The position numbers were made by a program, and so were the translations under genes. The notes below the pieces were generated by a model. It searched no databases and was not told the origin of the DNA. It was given only the letters and a program-made list of their open reading frames with translations. DNA of 64,000 nucleotides from Ruegeria meonggei (GTDB lineage: Bacteria; Pseudomonadota; Alphaproteobacteria; Rhodobacterales; Rhodobacteraceae), in contig NZ_FWFP01000007.1 in assembly GCF_900172215.1 (NCBI RefSeq), positions 186,001 through 250,000 on the forward strand, in the 5' to 3' direction. Positions 55,235-64,000 of the stretch are shown here, piece after piece (position 1 is the first letter of the stretch; the number at the start of each line of letters is the position of its first letter).

Positions 55235-56620
55235 TTACAACCGGAACCGCAGCGAGACCGATCGACCACCACGTAGAATATCAAGATTGATCCAGCGGCC
55301 CGGATCGGTCAGCGCCCTGACCACATCGGCGGGATGTTCAATTTGCGCACCGTTGATGCCGCTGACCACATCGCCGGGACGCAGCCCGGATCGGCCGCCA
55401 TAAGGGCCGGCATCCACTACGACCACACCAGTCTGGGCCAGCAATAGCCCCATCCGGGCAATCACTGCCGGATTCACCCGCGACACGGTCAGCCCCGGCA
55501 TTACAGTGTGATCATCCAGCGTCGTTTCTTCAGCTGCCGGGGTTTCGGGCGCTTTGATCAGATCAATCTCAACCTCGGTTTGCTCTTCCCCCCGCAGGCG
55601 GGTCACCAGTGATGTGCCGCCCACACCCGCAATGGACATACGGAACTTCATCTCGGCCGGAGAGTTCACTTCATCACCGTCCACATGGGTCACCACATCA
55701 CCCACCCGCAACCCGGCATCGGCCAGCGGGCTGAGGGGGTGCAGGTCGGAGATCACGACACCCAGCGGTATGGCCAGTCCCAGCGACTCGGCAATATCTG
55801 CGCTCATGTGCTGACCCGCCATCCCGGCCCAAGGGCTGACGAAACTATCGTTACCGTCTTGGGCCTGCCGCAGAAACTCAGCCACCAGATTGGCCGGAAT
55901 CGCAAACCCGATACCGTTCGACCCGCCCGAACGTGTCAGGATCGAGGTGTTGATCCCGATCAGATCACCGTTCACATCGATCAGCGCCCCGCCGGAATTG
56001 CCGGGGTTGATCGCCGCATCGGTCTGAATGAAATACCCCCGCGCATTGCCAGTGGCCGTCCCGGTCCGCGCAAGCCCCGAGATGATGCCCGACGACACAG
56101 TCTGCCCCACGCCAAACGGATTACCGATGGCCAGCGCCAGTTCGCCTACTTCAACCTGATCGGAATCGCGCATCTGCAGATACGGCAGGCCGTCTGCCTC
56201 TTGCAGCCGAAGAATCGCAATGTCACTTTCCTTGTCACCTAGCACCACCTGAGCCGAAAACTCGCGCCGGTCGGTCGTCACCACCTGGATTTCAGTGGCC
56301 GTGCCGACCACGTGGTAATTGGACACCACAAACCCGTCATCCGACAGGATCACGCCCGAACCCAGCGAGTTCTGCACCCGTTGGCGCGGCTCATCAAAGC
56401 CCCGACCAAAGAAATCCTGAAAAAACGGGTCCGAGAAAAACGGATTCGCCCGCCCCTGCCGCACGATCTTGGCATAGATGTTCACCACCGCAGGCGAGGC
56501 TTGTTTGACCACAGGCGCAAACCCAAGGCTGATCTCGGCCTGTGATGTCGGTACTTTGGTTTCGGCCTGGGCTGAAACCGCGAATGAGGCCAACAGTAGC
56601 GTGCACAGAATTTTCCGCAT
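55235..56620 (-). CDS. Deg/HtrA periplasmic serine protease
   Basis: 461-residue Do-like protease with a signal peptide (residues 1-20, cleavage AQA). Catalytic triad H103 (VSNYHVVG), D133 (DKESDIAIL) and S209 (NPGNSGGAL). Two PDZ domains follow (about 255-335 and 375-455). It degrades or refolds misfolded periplasmic proteins. ATG 56620 is the natural start for the signal peptide; the longer frame to 56677 is not supported. Confidence 0.92.
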   Translation of the reverse strand: MRKILCTLLLASFAVSAQAETKVPTSQAEISLGFAPVVKQASPAVVNIYAKIVRQGRANPFFSDPFFQDFFGRGFDEPRQRVQNSLGSGVILSDDGFVVSNYHVVGTATEIQVVTTDRREFSAQVVLGDKESDIAILRLQEADGLPYLQMRDSDQVEVGELALAIGNPFGVGQTVSSGIISGLARTGTATGNARGYFIQTDAAINPGNSGGALIDVNGDLIGINTSILTRSGGSNGIGFAIPANLVAEFLRQAQDGNDSFVSPWAGMAGQHMSADIAESLGLAIPLGVVISDLHPLSPLADAGLRVGDVVTHVDGDEVNSPAEMKFRMSIAGVGGTSLVTRLRGEEQTEVEIDLIKAPETPAAEETTLDDHTVMPGLTVSRVNPAVIARMGLLLAQTGVVVVDAGPYGGRSGLRPGDVVSGINGAQIEHPADVVRALTDPGRWINLDILRGGRSVSLRFRL

Positions 56621-56761
56621 GATCTTTCCGTCGATGACTTGCCCATCGGATATGCGAGGCATGTGACGAGATTGCAAGCGTGATGCTGTCTCTTGCGGAT
56701 TGACTTGGGCTGGGGGCGGTGAAAGCGTTCGCCCGAATTACTCAACCGAAACGGACCAATT

Positions 56762-57744
56762 GTGCTTAGTAGAAAACTTGCGGCGGGGCAAAAGCACCTG
56801 CGATCATCCTCTTTACGCCTAACCGCTGCCCTTGGGTTGTCCGCACATAACGCGCGGGCTGCGGATACCAAAATGACCATGGGGACAGGGAGGAAAGCGG
56901 ATACTATTTTGCGGTTGGCTCCCTGCTGTGCGCATCGTTTGCTCAAGGTACAGTTGGGTACAAATGCATCGCCAAGGCCACGGATGGCCCACGGGAGAAT
57001 TTACCAAAGCTGCGCCGGTGTAAATTCAACCTCGTGGTGGCGCGGTCGGATTGGGCGCAAGACGCGCTGAAGGGCGCGCACTTTTTCAAAAACAAGGGGG
57101 CGGACACATCTCTGCGCTCTTTGTTCTCAATTCACAGCGCACCTTTGACCGTCATTGCGCGCGCTGGGTCCGACATCAGGTCTGTTGATGATCTGAACGG
57201 GAAGCGTGTCAAGCTGGATGGTTCAGCCACGCACTTGGTGAAACAACTTCCCCAAGCGGCAAACTGGGTTACCTCCGCCTTTGACACCTTTAAGCTCAAC
57301 GAAAAGAACCCATTGCGAAAACAGTTGTGTTCGGGTGACATTGACGCCGTTGCAACTGTCGTCAGCTACCCGGCCAGTTGGATTCAGAAAACGGCACGGA
57401 CCTGTCCGATCCAATTGGTTTCGGCGTCTGGTCGTCAGATTGATCGCTTGGTTTCCCGGTCAGATGCGATCAGCAAAGTTTCGATCCCTGCGAACACGTA
57501 TAAAGGGGTGACAACACCCAAAAATACACTTGGCTACAAGGCCACCTTGCTGAGCAACGCCAGCGTACCCGAGGGCGATGTCTATGCCTTCGTCAAATTC
57601 ACTTTTGAAAATCTGCCGCAAATGAGACAGCAACACCCGGCCCTGAGAGGATTGCAACCATCACAGATGATCCGGGACGGCCTGCCTGCGCCGTTGCGTC
57701 CGGGGGCGACCAAATACTACCGAGAACAGGGTTGGATCAAATAG
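56762..57744 (+). pseudogene. TAXI-family TRAP-like solute-binding protein, frameshifted
   Basis: A GTG start at 56762 opens a signal-peptide-like N-terminus and reaches TKMTMGTGR, then the frame goes wrong. One frame over, the expected GYYFAVGSLLCASFAQGTVG follows at about 56899 and continues without stop to 57744 (NLVVARSDWAQDALKGAHFF, then LTVIARAGSDIRSVDDLNG). The shift lies at 56888-56900 in GGGAGGAAAGC; one missing G would restore MGTGRESGYYF. Without correction the product is truncated or starts inside at 57034. No TRAP membrane genes are adjacent. This can be a real pseudogene or a sequencing error. Confidence 0.82.
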
Positions 57745-57779
57745 GCCTTTTGTGATCCGCCAGCGTTACCGACAGGCAA

Positions 57780-57811
57780 AAAAAACCCCGCGTCTGGGAC
57801 GCGGGGTTTTT
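57780..57811. terminator. Bidirectional intrinsic terminator between the TAXI gene and rplQ
   Basis: AAAAACCCCGCGTC / GACGCGGGGTTTTT with a TGG-type loop; long A and T runs on both sides. It ends both the TAXI gene transcript and the ribosomal operon. Confidence 0.85.
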
Positions 57812-57830
57812 ACATGAAGGCGGGGCTTTC

Positions 57831-58250
57831 TTATTCTTCTGCGGCCTCTTCGGCGGCAACGCGGGCTTTGTCAGCCGCGCCTTTGGCGTCCAGATCACGG
57901 TCAACGAATTCGATGATCGCCATCGGGGCCATGTCGCCATAGCGGAAGCCTGCTTTCAGGATGCGGACATAACCGCCCTGACGCTCGGCGTAGCGGGGGC
58001 CAAGGATTTCGAACAGCTTTGCGACGTATTGGTCTTCTTTCAGCTGCGATGCGGCCTGACGGCGGGCGTGCAGGTCTCCGCGTTTGCCCAGAGTGATCAG
58101 TTTTTCAACGATCGGGCGCAGTTCTTTTGCCTTGGGCAGAGTTGTCTTGATCTGCTCATGTTCAATGAGTGAGCCAGCCATGTTCGCAAACAGAGCCTTA
58201 CGGTGCTCGTGAGTACGGTTCAGGCGGCGGTAACCACGTGCGTGACGCAT
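57831..58250 (-). CDS. rplQ: 50S ribosomal protein L17
   Basis: 139-residue L17 ([20 protein letters not shown], then [20 protein letters not shown]). Last gene of the alpha operon. The acidic alanine-rich tail (AAEEAAEE) is normal for alphaproteobacteria. Confidence 0.96.
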   Translation of the reverse strand: MRHARGYRRLNRTHEHRKALFANMAGSLIEHEQIKTTLPKAKELRPIVEKLITLGKRGDLHARRQAASQLKEDQYVAKLFEILGPRYAERQGGYVRILKAGFRYGDMAPMAIIEFVDRDLDAKGAADKARVAAEEAAEE

Positions 58251-58367
58251 TTTCTAGTTCCTTCTTCAGCGTTTTGCTTTGTCTGGCCGGCGATGCGTGT
58301 CACCGGCTCTCCTTGGGGCATGATTGCCCGTGCATTCCCCGCAAGCGCGGGCATTGGGAAGACGCGC

Positions 58368-59384
58368 TTAAAACGCGTCTTCGAATTTCTTCGCCAGATC
58401 TTCGATGTTGTCAGGCGGCCAATCCTCGACATCCATGCCGAGGTGCAGACCCATGCCGGACAGCACTTCTTTGATCTCGTTCAGCGACTTGCGGCCGAAG
58501 TTCGGGGTGCGCAGCATCTCGGCTTCGGTCTTCTGGATCAGATCGCCGATATAGACGATGTTGTCGTTCTTCAGGCAGTTTGCCGAACGGACCGACAGCT
58601 CCAGCTCGTCGACCTTTTTCAGCAGCAGCGGGTTGAACTCCAGACCATCGTCTTCGTCCTGGCGGCCTGCCGATTCCGGCTCGTCGAAGTTGACGAAGAT
58701 CGACAGTTGATCCTGCAGGATGCGTGCAGCAAAAGCCAGCGCGTCCTCGGGAGTGATCGACCCGTCGGTTTCGATCTTCAGGGTCAGCTTGTCATAGTCC
58801 AGAACCTGACCTTCACGGGTCGGCTGAACGTCATAGGCAACCTTTTTGACCGGCGAATAGATCGCATCGATCGGGATCAGGCCGATGGGCGCATCCTCGG
58901 GCTTGTTCTTCTCAGCCGAGACGTAACCCTTGCCGGTGTTGACGGTCAGTTCCATGAACAGGTCGGCGCCATCATCCAGGTGGCAGATGACGTGATCGCG
59001 GTTCAGAACCTCGATACCCGCGCTCTCGCTAATGTCACCGGCGGTAACAACGGCGGGGCCCTTGGCATTGATCGATAGGCGCTTGGGCCCTTCGACTTCC
59101 ATGCGCAAGGCAACCTGCTTGAGGTTCAGGATGATGTCGGTGACATCTTCGCGAACACCCGCAACTGACGAGAATTCGTGCAAGACGTTGTCGATCTGAA
59201 CGCTGGTGATGGCCGCGCCTTGCAGCGAGCTCATCAGAACGCGACGCAGCGCGTTGCCCAAAGTCAGACCAAAGCCACGCTCCAGCGGCTCGGCTGCCAG
59301 GGTTGCCTGACGCGCGGGGTCGTTGCCCGGCTTGCCGTCCAGCTGTGTCGGCTTGATCAATTCAGCCCAATTCTTGTGGATCAT
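58368..59384 (-). CDS. rpoA: RNA polymerase alpha subunit
   Basis: 338-residue RpoA. N-terminal dimerisation domain with [20 protein letters not shown], and C-terminal domain with [20 protein letters not shown] and [20 protein letters not shown] 59384 has GGAGGG upstream; the longer frame to 59423 is not conserved. Separated from rplQ by about 117 bp. Confidence 0.96.
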   Translation of the reverse strand: MIHKNWAELIKPTQLDGKPGNDPARQATLAAEPLERGFGLTLGNALRRVLMSSLQGAAITSVQIDNVLHEFSSVAGVREDVTDIILNLKQVALRMEVEGPKRLSINAKGPAVVTAGDISESAGIEVLNRDHVICHLDDGADLFMELTVNTGKGYVSAEKNKPEDAPIGLIPIDAIYSPVKKVAYDVQPTREGQVLDYDKLTLKIETDGSITPEDALAFAARILQDQLSIFVNFDEPESAGRQDEDDGLEFNPLLLKKVDELELSVRSANCLKNDNIVYIGDLIQKTEAEMLRTPNFGRKSLNEIKEVLSGMGLHLGMDVEDWPPDNIEDLAKKFEDAF

Positions 59385-59499
59385 GTAATCCCTCCATTCC
59401 TGTCCGCGCCCCATGACCAACAAGGTGCAGACGCCCGAGGTTTAAAATGACGTGCTGGGGCCGTGCGAAAACGCGGGCCCCAGCTCAATTCTAAATCGC

Positions 59500-59889
59500 T
59501 TAGACGCGGCGACGCTTCGGCGGGCGGCAACCATTGTGAGCGATCGGCGTCACGTCGCGGATCGACGTGATGTTGAAGCCCACAGCAGCCAGCGCACGTA
59601 GAGCCGATTCACGACCCGAACCGGGACCCTGAACTTCGACTTCCAGCGTTTTGACGCCATGATCCTGCGCCTTTTTGCCTGCATCTTCTGCAGCCATCTG
59701 TGCGGCGTAGGGGGTAGATTTACGCGACCCTTTGAACCCCATGGTCCCGGCCGACGACCATGCAATGGCGTTGCCCTGCACGTCCGAGATCAGGATCTTG
59801 GTGTTGTTGAAGGTCGAATTCACGTGGGCGACGCCCGATGCGATATTCTTGCGCTCTTTTTTCTTAGTACGAGTCTTTTCGCGTGCCAT
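59500..59889 (-). CDS. rpsK: 30S ribosomal protein S11
   Basis: 129-residue S11, ending with the invariant [18 protein letters not shown] block and containing [20 protein letters not shown]. 14 bp after rpsM. Confidence 0.97.
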   Translation of the reverse strand: MAREKTRTKKKERKNIASGVAHVNSTFNNTKILISDVQGNAIAWSSAGTMGFKGSRKSTPYAAQMAAEDAGKKAQDHGVKTLEVEVQGPGSGRESALRALAAVGFNITSIRDVTPIAHNGCRPPKRRRV

Positions 59890-59903
59890 CTGTCAGACCC
59901 CCC

Positions 59904-60272
59904 TTATTTCTTCTTACCGGCAATGGCCTTTGCGGGGCCTTTGCGAGTACGAGCATTGGTGTGAGTACGCTGACCGCGAACGGGCAGGTTACGGCGATGG
60001 CGCAGGCCGCGGTAACAACCCAGGTCCATCAGGCGCTTGACGTTCATCTGAACTTCACGACGCAGGTCACCTTCAACGGTGAAGTTGGCGTCGATGTGCT
60101 CGCGGATGGCCAGAACTTCGGCGTCAGACAGTTCATTGACGCGACGGGTCGCATCGATGCCTACGGCTTCACAGATGGCCTGCGCCGAGGTGTTGCCGAT
60201 TCCGGTGATATATGTGAGGGCGATAGGTACCCGCTTTGCAGTCGGGATGTTTACGCCGGCAATACGTGCCAC
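59904..60272 (-). CDS. rpsM: 30S ribosomal protein S13
   Basis: 122-residue S13 starting [20 protein letters not shown] and ending with the [20 protein letters not shown] basic tail. First of the rpsM-rpsK-rpoA-rplQ set. The gap to the upstream small membrane gene (60273-60479) holds no gene that I can see. Confidence 0.97.
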   Translation of the reverse strand: MARIAGVNIPTAKRVPIALTYITGIGNTSAQAICEAVGIDATRRVNELSDAEVLAIREHIDANFTVEGDLRREVQMNVKRLMDLGCYRGLRHRRNLPVRGQRTHTNARTRKGPAKAIAGKKK

Positions 60273-60479
60273 GTGTCACTTTCCTTTTTTGTTGCGGTTC
60301 CGTAGCTCCGGAACCTTTTTTCACAACACTTGATCTTGGCAGTGACGCCAGAGGATCCAGCATTTGTACGAGGTAGTCGGGGCATTTGGGACGAATCCCG
60401 CATGCGGTCTTGATTCCCGTTAGGGATGGGGGTGCGTAGAGAGTTTTTTAAATGACGTCAAGGGCACTTGCCCACTTCA

Positions 60480-60851
60480 TTAGCCTTCGGCTTTTGCGAT
60501 GTCGAACTTCAGATTTTTTACCCTGAAAATTCTAAGCCCCTGCTCCGAGAACTCACGTTCAATTTTCAGTTTTTCTTTCTCTATTGGTTTCCAGAGCGCC
60601 TTGACCACCAAAAAGAACAACACGACGTAGCTTAATAGCAAAACGGCGAAACCAACGGTGTATACTGAAACGCCCATTTTTACCGTCGCTAAAAACACGG
60701 AAAATACCGTTAGGCCTGTCGGAAGATAGACCAACCCGAATGCCGCCATTGTTGCCAGCAAAAGACGCAGTTCTGATCGCTACAGCTCTCCATAACGATC
60801 AAACGCAGCGCTTAATTCAGGGGGAACATCAACCTTGGCGTCTGGCTTCAA
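60480..60851 (-). pseudogene. Small two-helix membrane protein split by an in-frame amber codon
   Basis: A TTG at 60851-60849 overlaps the adk stop and opens 23 codons ([20 protein letters not shown]), then TAG at 60782-60780; the same frame continues for 99 codons to 60480 with two hydrophobic helices (LVYLPTGLTVFSVFL and a following VLLLSYVVLFFLVV). Read as one frame it would be about 123 residues, a cytoplasmic start plus two membrane helices and a basic C-terminus. Alternatively, a shorter protein starts at TTG 60761 or ATG 60749. No homolog recognised. Base composition is lower in GC than its neighbours. It sits inside the ribosomal operon. Confidence 0.6.
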
Positions 60852-61492
60852 CCCAGCACTGCCTCAATTGACGCGGTAACCTCGCTGATATCCGCTAGTC
60901 CATTCACCGGGCGCAGATCGCCTTTGGCATAGTAATAGCCAATCAGCGGCGAAGTCTTCTTGTAATACTCCATCAGACGCGTGCGCAGGCTGTCTTCGTT
61001 GTCATCCGCGCGACGTTTGAAGTCGTTTTCCTTGCCGCAATTGGTGCATTTTCCATCCGCCGGGATCGGCTTGGTGTTGTCATTGTAGACTTCACCGCAG
61101 CCACCACAGGTCGACCGGGCCGTGATCCTTTCGACCAGCGCCTCGTCGTCCACGCGCATCTCGATCACGGTGTGCAGCGACTGGCCCAGCTTCGTCAACA
61201 GCGCCGACAGAGCGTCCGCCTGAGCCAGCGTGCGCGGAAAGCCGTCAAAGATGAAACCAGCGCCGGTTTCCGTGGTCAGCTTTTCTTCGATAAGGCCGAT
61301 CACGATCTCATCGGTCACAAGCTGACCCTTGGCCATCACCTCGGCCACACGGTTGCCCATTTCGGTGCCGCTGTCCTTGGCCTCTCGCAACATGTCTCCG
61401 GTGCTCAACTGCACCATGCCGCGTGTTTCAACCAGATGACGCGCCTGCGTCCCCTTGCCTGCCCCCGGGGGGCCCAAAAGTATGATGTTCAT
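60848..61492 (-). CDS. adk: Adenylate kinase
   Basis: 214-residue adenylate kinase: P-loop [10 protein letters not shown] (residues 7-16), [12 protein letters not shown], and a LID domain with four zinc-binding cysteines ([12 protein letters not shown]...CTNCGKEN). The stop overlaps the next small frame, and the start overlaps secY by 4 bp. Confidence 0.95.
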   Translation of the reverse strand: MNIILLGPPGAGKGTQARHLVETRGMVQLSTGDMLREAKDSGTEMGNRVAEVMAKGQLVTDEIVIGLIEEKLTTETGAGFIFDGFPRTLAQADALSALLTKLGQSLHTVIEMRVDDEALVERITARSTCGGCGEVYNDNTKPIPADGKCTNCGKENDFKRRADDNEDSLRTRLMEYYKKTSPLIGYYYAKGDLRPVNGLADISEVTASIEAVLG

Positions 61493-62853
61493 CGACGAGA
61501 GGGTCCCTTCCTGCCGCGTTTCTTGCTTTTACCGCGCAGCTGGGACTTTTCGATAAGGCCTTCGTATTGATGCGCAAGCAAATGACTCTGAACCTGTTGG
61601 ATCGTGTCCATGGTCACAGAGACGATAATCAGAACCGAGGTGCCACCGAAATAGAACGGAATGGCAAACTGGCCCCGCAGAATTTCAGGCAGCAAACACA
61701 CTGCCGCCAGATAAGCCGAGCCCAGAACCAGCACGCGATTGACCACGTATTCCAGATATTCGGCGGTTTTCTTGCCCGGACGGATTCCCGGCACAAAACC
61801 GTTCTGCTTTTTCAGGTTATCTGCCACATCGTCCGGTTTGAACGATACGTTGAACGTGTAGAAATAGGCGAAGAACACGATCATCGACGCAAAGAACAGC
61901 AGGTACAGCGGCTGTCCGGGGCCGAAGTTGGCCAACAGCCAGGACATGACCGGCCCGTTGGTGGCGCCCGACGAGAAGGTCGAGATCGTCACCGGCAGCA
62001 GCAGCAGCGAGCTGGCGAAGATCGCCGGAATAACGCCCGCAGGGTTTACTTTGACCGGCAAGTGGCTGGAACCGCCCTCATAGATCTTCATACCGGCCTG
62101 ACGGCGCGGATACTGAATGTGGATCTTGCGCAATGCGCGCTCCATGAACACCACAAAGGTTATCACGGCGATCACCATCACGATCACACCGATGATCACG
62201 GCGGGACTGATTGCACCGCTGCGTCCGCTGGCAAAGAACTGTGCCATCGCCGCCGGCACTTCGGCGATGATGCCCACGAAGATGATTAAAGAGATACCGT
62301 TGCCGATGCCGCGCGCGGTGATTTGTTCACCCAGCCACATCAGGAACATGGTGCCGCCAACCAGCGTAATCATGGTCGACATGCGGAAGTACAGGCCCGG
62401 ATCTGTTGCCAGATCGCCCGATTCCAGCGAAACAGCCAGGCCATAGGCCTGAACGGTGGCCAGCGCGACGGTGCCGAAACGGGTGTATTGGTTGATCTTC
62501 TTACGGCCCTGCTCGCCCTCTTTCTTGAGCTGTTCGAGGGCGGGAACCATGGATGTCAGCAGCTGCACGATGATCGAGGCCGAGATATAGGGCATAATGC
62601 CGAGGGCAAAGATACCCATCCGCCCCAGCGCCCCGCCGGTGAACATCGAAATCATGCCGCCGATGCCCTGCCCCGCCTGTTCCATGAACTCGCGCAGGGC
62701 TGCACCGTCTATCCCGGGCACGGGAATGAAAGTGCCCAGACGATAGACGATCAGCAATGCAAGCGTGAACAGGATGCGGTTGCGCAGATCGGTGGCTTTA
62801 CCAAGGGCAGACCAGCTTGTGTTGGCTGCCATTTGTTCTGCTGCTGATACCAT
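61489..62853 (-). CDS. secY: Protein translocase subunit SecY
   Basis: 454-residue SecY with ten membrane helices. Characteristic are [20 protein letters not shown] (about residues 72-91), [11 protein letters not shown] and [20 protein letters not shown] near the C-terminus, followed by a basic tail. 4-bp overlap with adk. Confidence 0.96.
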   Translation of the reverse strand: MVSAAEQMAANTSWSALGKATDLRNRILFTLALLIVYRLGTFIPVPGIDGAALREFMEQAGQGIGGMISMFTGGALGRMGIFALGIMPYISASIIVQLLTSMVPALEQLKKEGEQGRKKINQYTRFGTVALATVQAYGLAVSLESGDLATDPGLYFRMSTMITLVGGTMFLMWLGEQITARGIGNGISLIIFVGIIAEVPAAMAQFFASGRSGAISPAVIIGVIVMVIAVITFVVFMERALRKIHIQYPRRQAGMKIYEGGSSHLPVKVNPAGVIPAIFASSLLLLPVTISTFSSGATNGPVMSWLLANFGPGQPLYLLFFASMIVFFAYFYTFNVSFKPDDVADNLKKQNGFVPGIRPGKKTAEYLEYVVNRVLVLGSAYLAAVCLLPEILRGQFAIPFYFGGTSVLIIVSVTMDTIQQVQSHLLAHQYEGLIEKSQLRGKSKKRGRKGPSRR

Positions 62854-62962
62854 AAATCGGTCTCTCTTATGAAAACACCGCCCGGAACCGTTTTCCGGCT
62901 CGGGCGGCGTCTTGGAAAACTCTGGGGTCTATGTAAGCGGGACTTTGCCCGCTCACAAGCGC

Positions 62963-63436
62963 TTACTCTGTCGCAGCGGCTTTTGTGACCGTCAGTGAAC
63001 CGCCCGCTTTCTCAACTGCCTCAACGGCAGCTTTCGATGCTCCGGTCACTTCCAGGTTCACCTTGGCGCTGATTTCGCCTTTGGCTAGAACGCGGACACC
63101 GTCCAGCTTGCGACGCACCAGACCCGATGCGATCAGCGCATCTTCGGTGATCGCTGCCTTGGCGTCCAGCTTGCCGGCGTCGACGAATTTCTGGATCAGG
63201 CCCAGGTTAATAACGGAGAATGCCTTGCGATTCGGCTTGTTGAAGCCACGCTTGGGCAGACGTTGGTACAGCGGCATCTGGCCGCCTTCGTAACCATTGA
63301 TGGCCACACCCGAACGGGATTTCTGACCTTTGATACCACGGCCACCCATTTTACCCTTGCCAGAGCCGGGACCACGGCCAACGCGGGTCCGTTTCGGAGT
63401 GGCGCCTGGGTTGTCGCGCAATTCGTTCAGTTTCAT
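62963..63436 (-). CDS. rplO: 50S ribosomal protein L15
   Basis: 157-residue L15 starting [20 protein letters not shown] with the [20 protein letters not shown] glycine-rich arm and [14 protein letters not shown]. 109 bp before secY. Upstream in the same direction lies a non-ribosomal gene rather than rpmD. Confidence 0.96.
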   Translation of the reverse strand: MKLNELRDNPGATPKRTRVGRGPGSGKGKMGGRGIKGQKSRSGVAINGYEGGQMPLYQRLPKRGFNKPNRKAFSVINLGLIQKFVDAGKLDAKAAITEDALIASGLVRRKLDGVRVLAKGEISAKVNLEVTGASKAAVEAVEKAGGSLTVTKAAATE

Positions 63437-63580
63437 TTCGCTTCTCCTTCGCCGGAAATGACCCCGAAGCGTGATGGGTCAGACACGGCATTTCTTGGTT
63501 TTGATTCTTGCGGACACAGGTCCACCGGAGGCGTATAGGCTCGTTCCTGCCTCTTGGCAAGTCCGCGGGTCAGCGAGGGG

Positions 63581-64000
63581 TTACTCCTCGACCTGGGCGA
63601 CGTCTTCTTCGGTGTTTTCTATTGGTAAAATAGGGGCCGCACGGGGGTCGATTCCATGTTTCTCAACCAGCTTTCCGATCAAACTGTCCGGATGTGGTAT
63701 ACCGTCGAACCGATACCGAATAAACGCGCGCATGCGCCGACCATAAAAATGGATCGACATAGTATTGTCCGTGATAAACTGGTTTGGGTTTGCGCCTGGG
63801 CGACTCATCAGGCGACGGTCTTTGTACCCTATGGGATAGAGCACCTCTTGCGGGTGAGAAAACCGGGCTTCGTTGTTTTGCTTCAACAGCCACGTAAGTG
63901 CGCGCGGCCCCCAAACCCCCCAAGGCATGTCGCTTGCGTGCTTTGGGTTTCCTGCCATTGCATCATGGATGAGCGGGTTACGGATTTTCGCGGGAAACCA
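63581..64000 (-). CDS. Glycosyltransferase-like protein, C-terminus only (runs off the right edge)
   Basis: The frame is open at the edge for 139 codons. HDAMAGNPKHASDMPWGVWG followed by PRALTWLLK resembles the C-terminal WGxxGPxLLTxxL block of DXD-type sugar transferases, and a late FYGRRMRAFIRYR with HPDSLIGKLVEKHGID completes it. The DXD motif would lie beyond the window. An internal ATG at 63958 could start a shorter 125-residue protein, but the open upstream frame (WFPAKIRNPLIHD) argues against that. Lies upstream of rplO on the same strand. Confidence 0.5.
   Translation of the reverse strand, partial: WFPAKIRNPLIHDAMAGNPKHASDMPWGVWGPRALTWLLKQNNEARFSHPQEVLYPIGYKDRRLMSRPGANPNQFITDNTMSIHFYGRRMRAFIRYRFDGIPHPDSLIGKLVEKHGIDPRAAPILPIENTEEDVAQVEE

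Noticed and set aside
56762-57070. 102-codon plus-strand frame as its own gene
   Set aside because: It is the front part of the frameshifted TAXI gene plus out-of-frame sequence.

Overview
This window looks like chromosomal DNA of a marine alphaproteobacterium of the Rhodobacteraceae (Roseobacter group). The evidence is a high-GC background, a bztABCD-type amino acid transporter, the rpmH-rnpA-yidD / yidC-MOSC-engB-argB neighbourhood, fused tripartite tricarboxylate transporter permeases, and alpha-type ribosomal operon genes.

Region 1 (1-11.6 kb) is a tricarboxylate uptake and catabolism locus. It holds TcuB (cut by the left edge), TcuA, a GntR/FCD regulator, an AbrB-like membrane protein, a D-2-hydroxyacid dehydrogenase with a small partner, a PrpF-type isomerase, a fused TctA-TctB permease, the TctC binding protein, and a divergent TctD/TctE two-component system. 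Two GTATAC-type inverted repeats suggest that the GntR protein controls its own operon and the dehydrogenase operon.

Region 2 (11.8-17.4 kb) is a five-gene minus-strand operon: quinone oxidoreductase, enoyl-CoA hydratase, SDR, LLM flavin oxidoreductase and a CmcJ/NvfI-like oxygenase. A divergent LysR regulator sits next to it. Its substrate is unknown.

Region 3 (about 17.4-30.2 kb) is a genomic island that ends beside a tRNA-Arg(ACG). It carries a Tn7-like transposition module (TnsA, TniA/TnsB, TniB/TnsC, long TniQ/TnsD) with a Ner-like repressor. Ahead of tnsA is a structured leader with a short ORF, a three-codon ORF behind a near-consensus Shine-Dalgarno site, three hairpins, and an intrinsic-terminator-like hairpin only about 25 nt before tnsA. 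Next to it are an HTH protein and a 1270-residue protein with an N-terminal Mrr-like nuclease, a STAND/AAA-type P-loop and a long helical C-terminus, which resembles antiviral STAND (Avs-type) defence proteins. I see no integrase. About 850 bp before the tRNA hold no recognisable gene.

Region 4 (30.3-46.6 kb) is mostly core genome: an orphan sensor kinase, a flavin disulfide-type reductase with a TVP38 membrane protein, rpmH-rnpA-yidD, an AidB-like acyl-CoA dehydrogenase, ttcA, an EAL protein cut short by an in-frame amber codon, yidC, MOSC, engB, a PepSY protein, argB, a ferredoxin-like protein and sixA.

Region 5 (46.6-57.8 kb) holds bztABCD, with a terminator-like hairpin between bztA and bztB, then an ATP12-like chaperone, a HAD phosphatase, a pseudouridine synthase, RarA, a Deg protease and a frameshifted TAXI binding-protein gene.

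Region 6 (57.8-64 kb) is the end of the spc/alpha ribosomal operon on the minus strand: rplO-secY-adk-[small membrane gene split by an amber codon]-rpsM-rpsK-rpoA-rplQ. A glycosyltransferase-like gene lies upstream of rplO and runs off the right edge.
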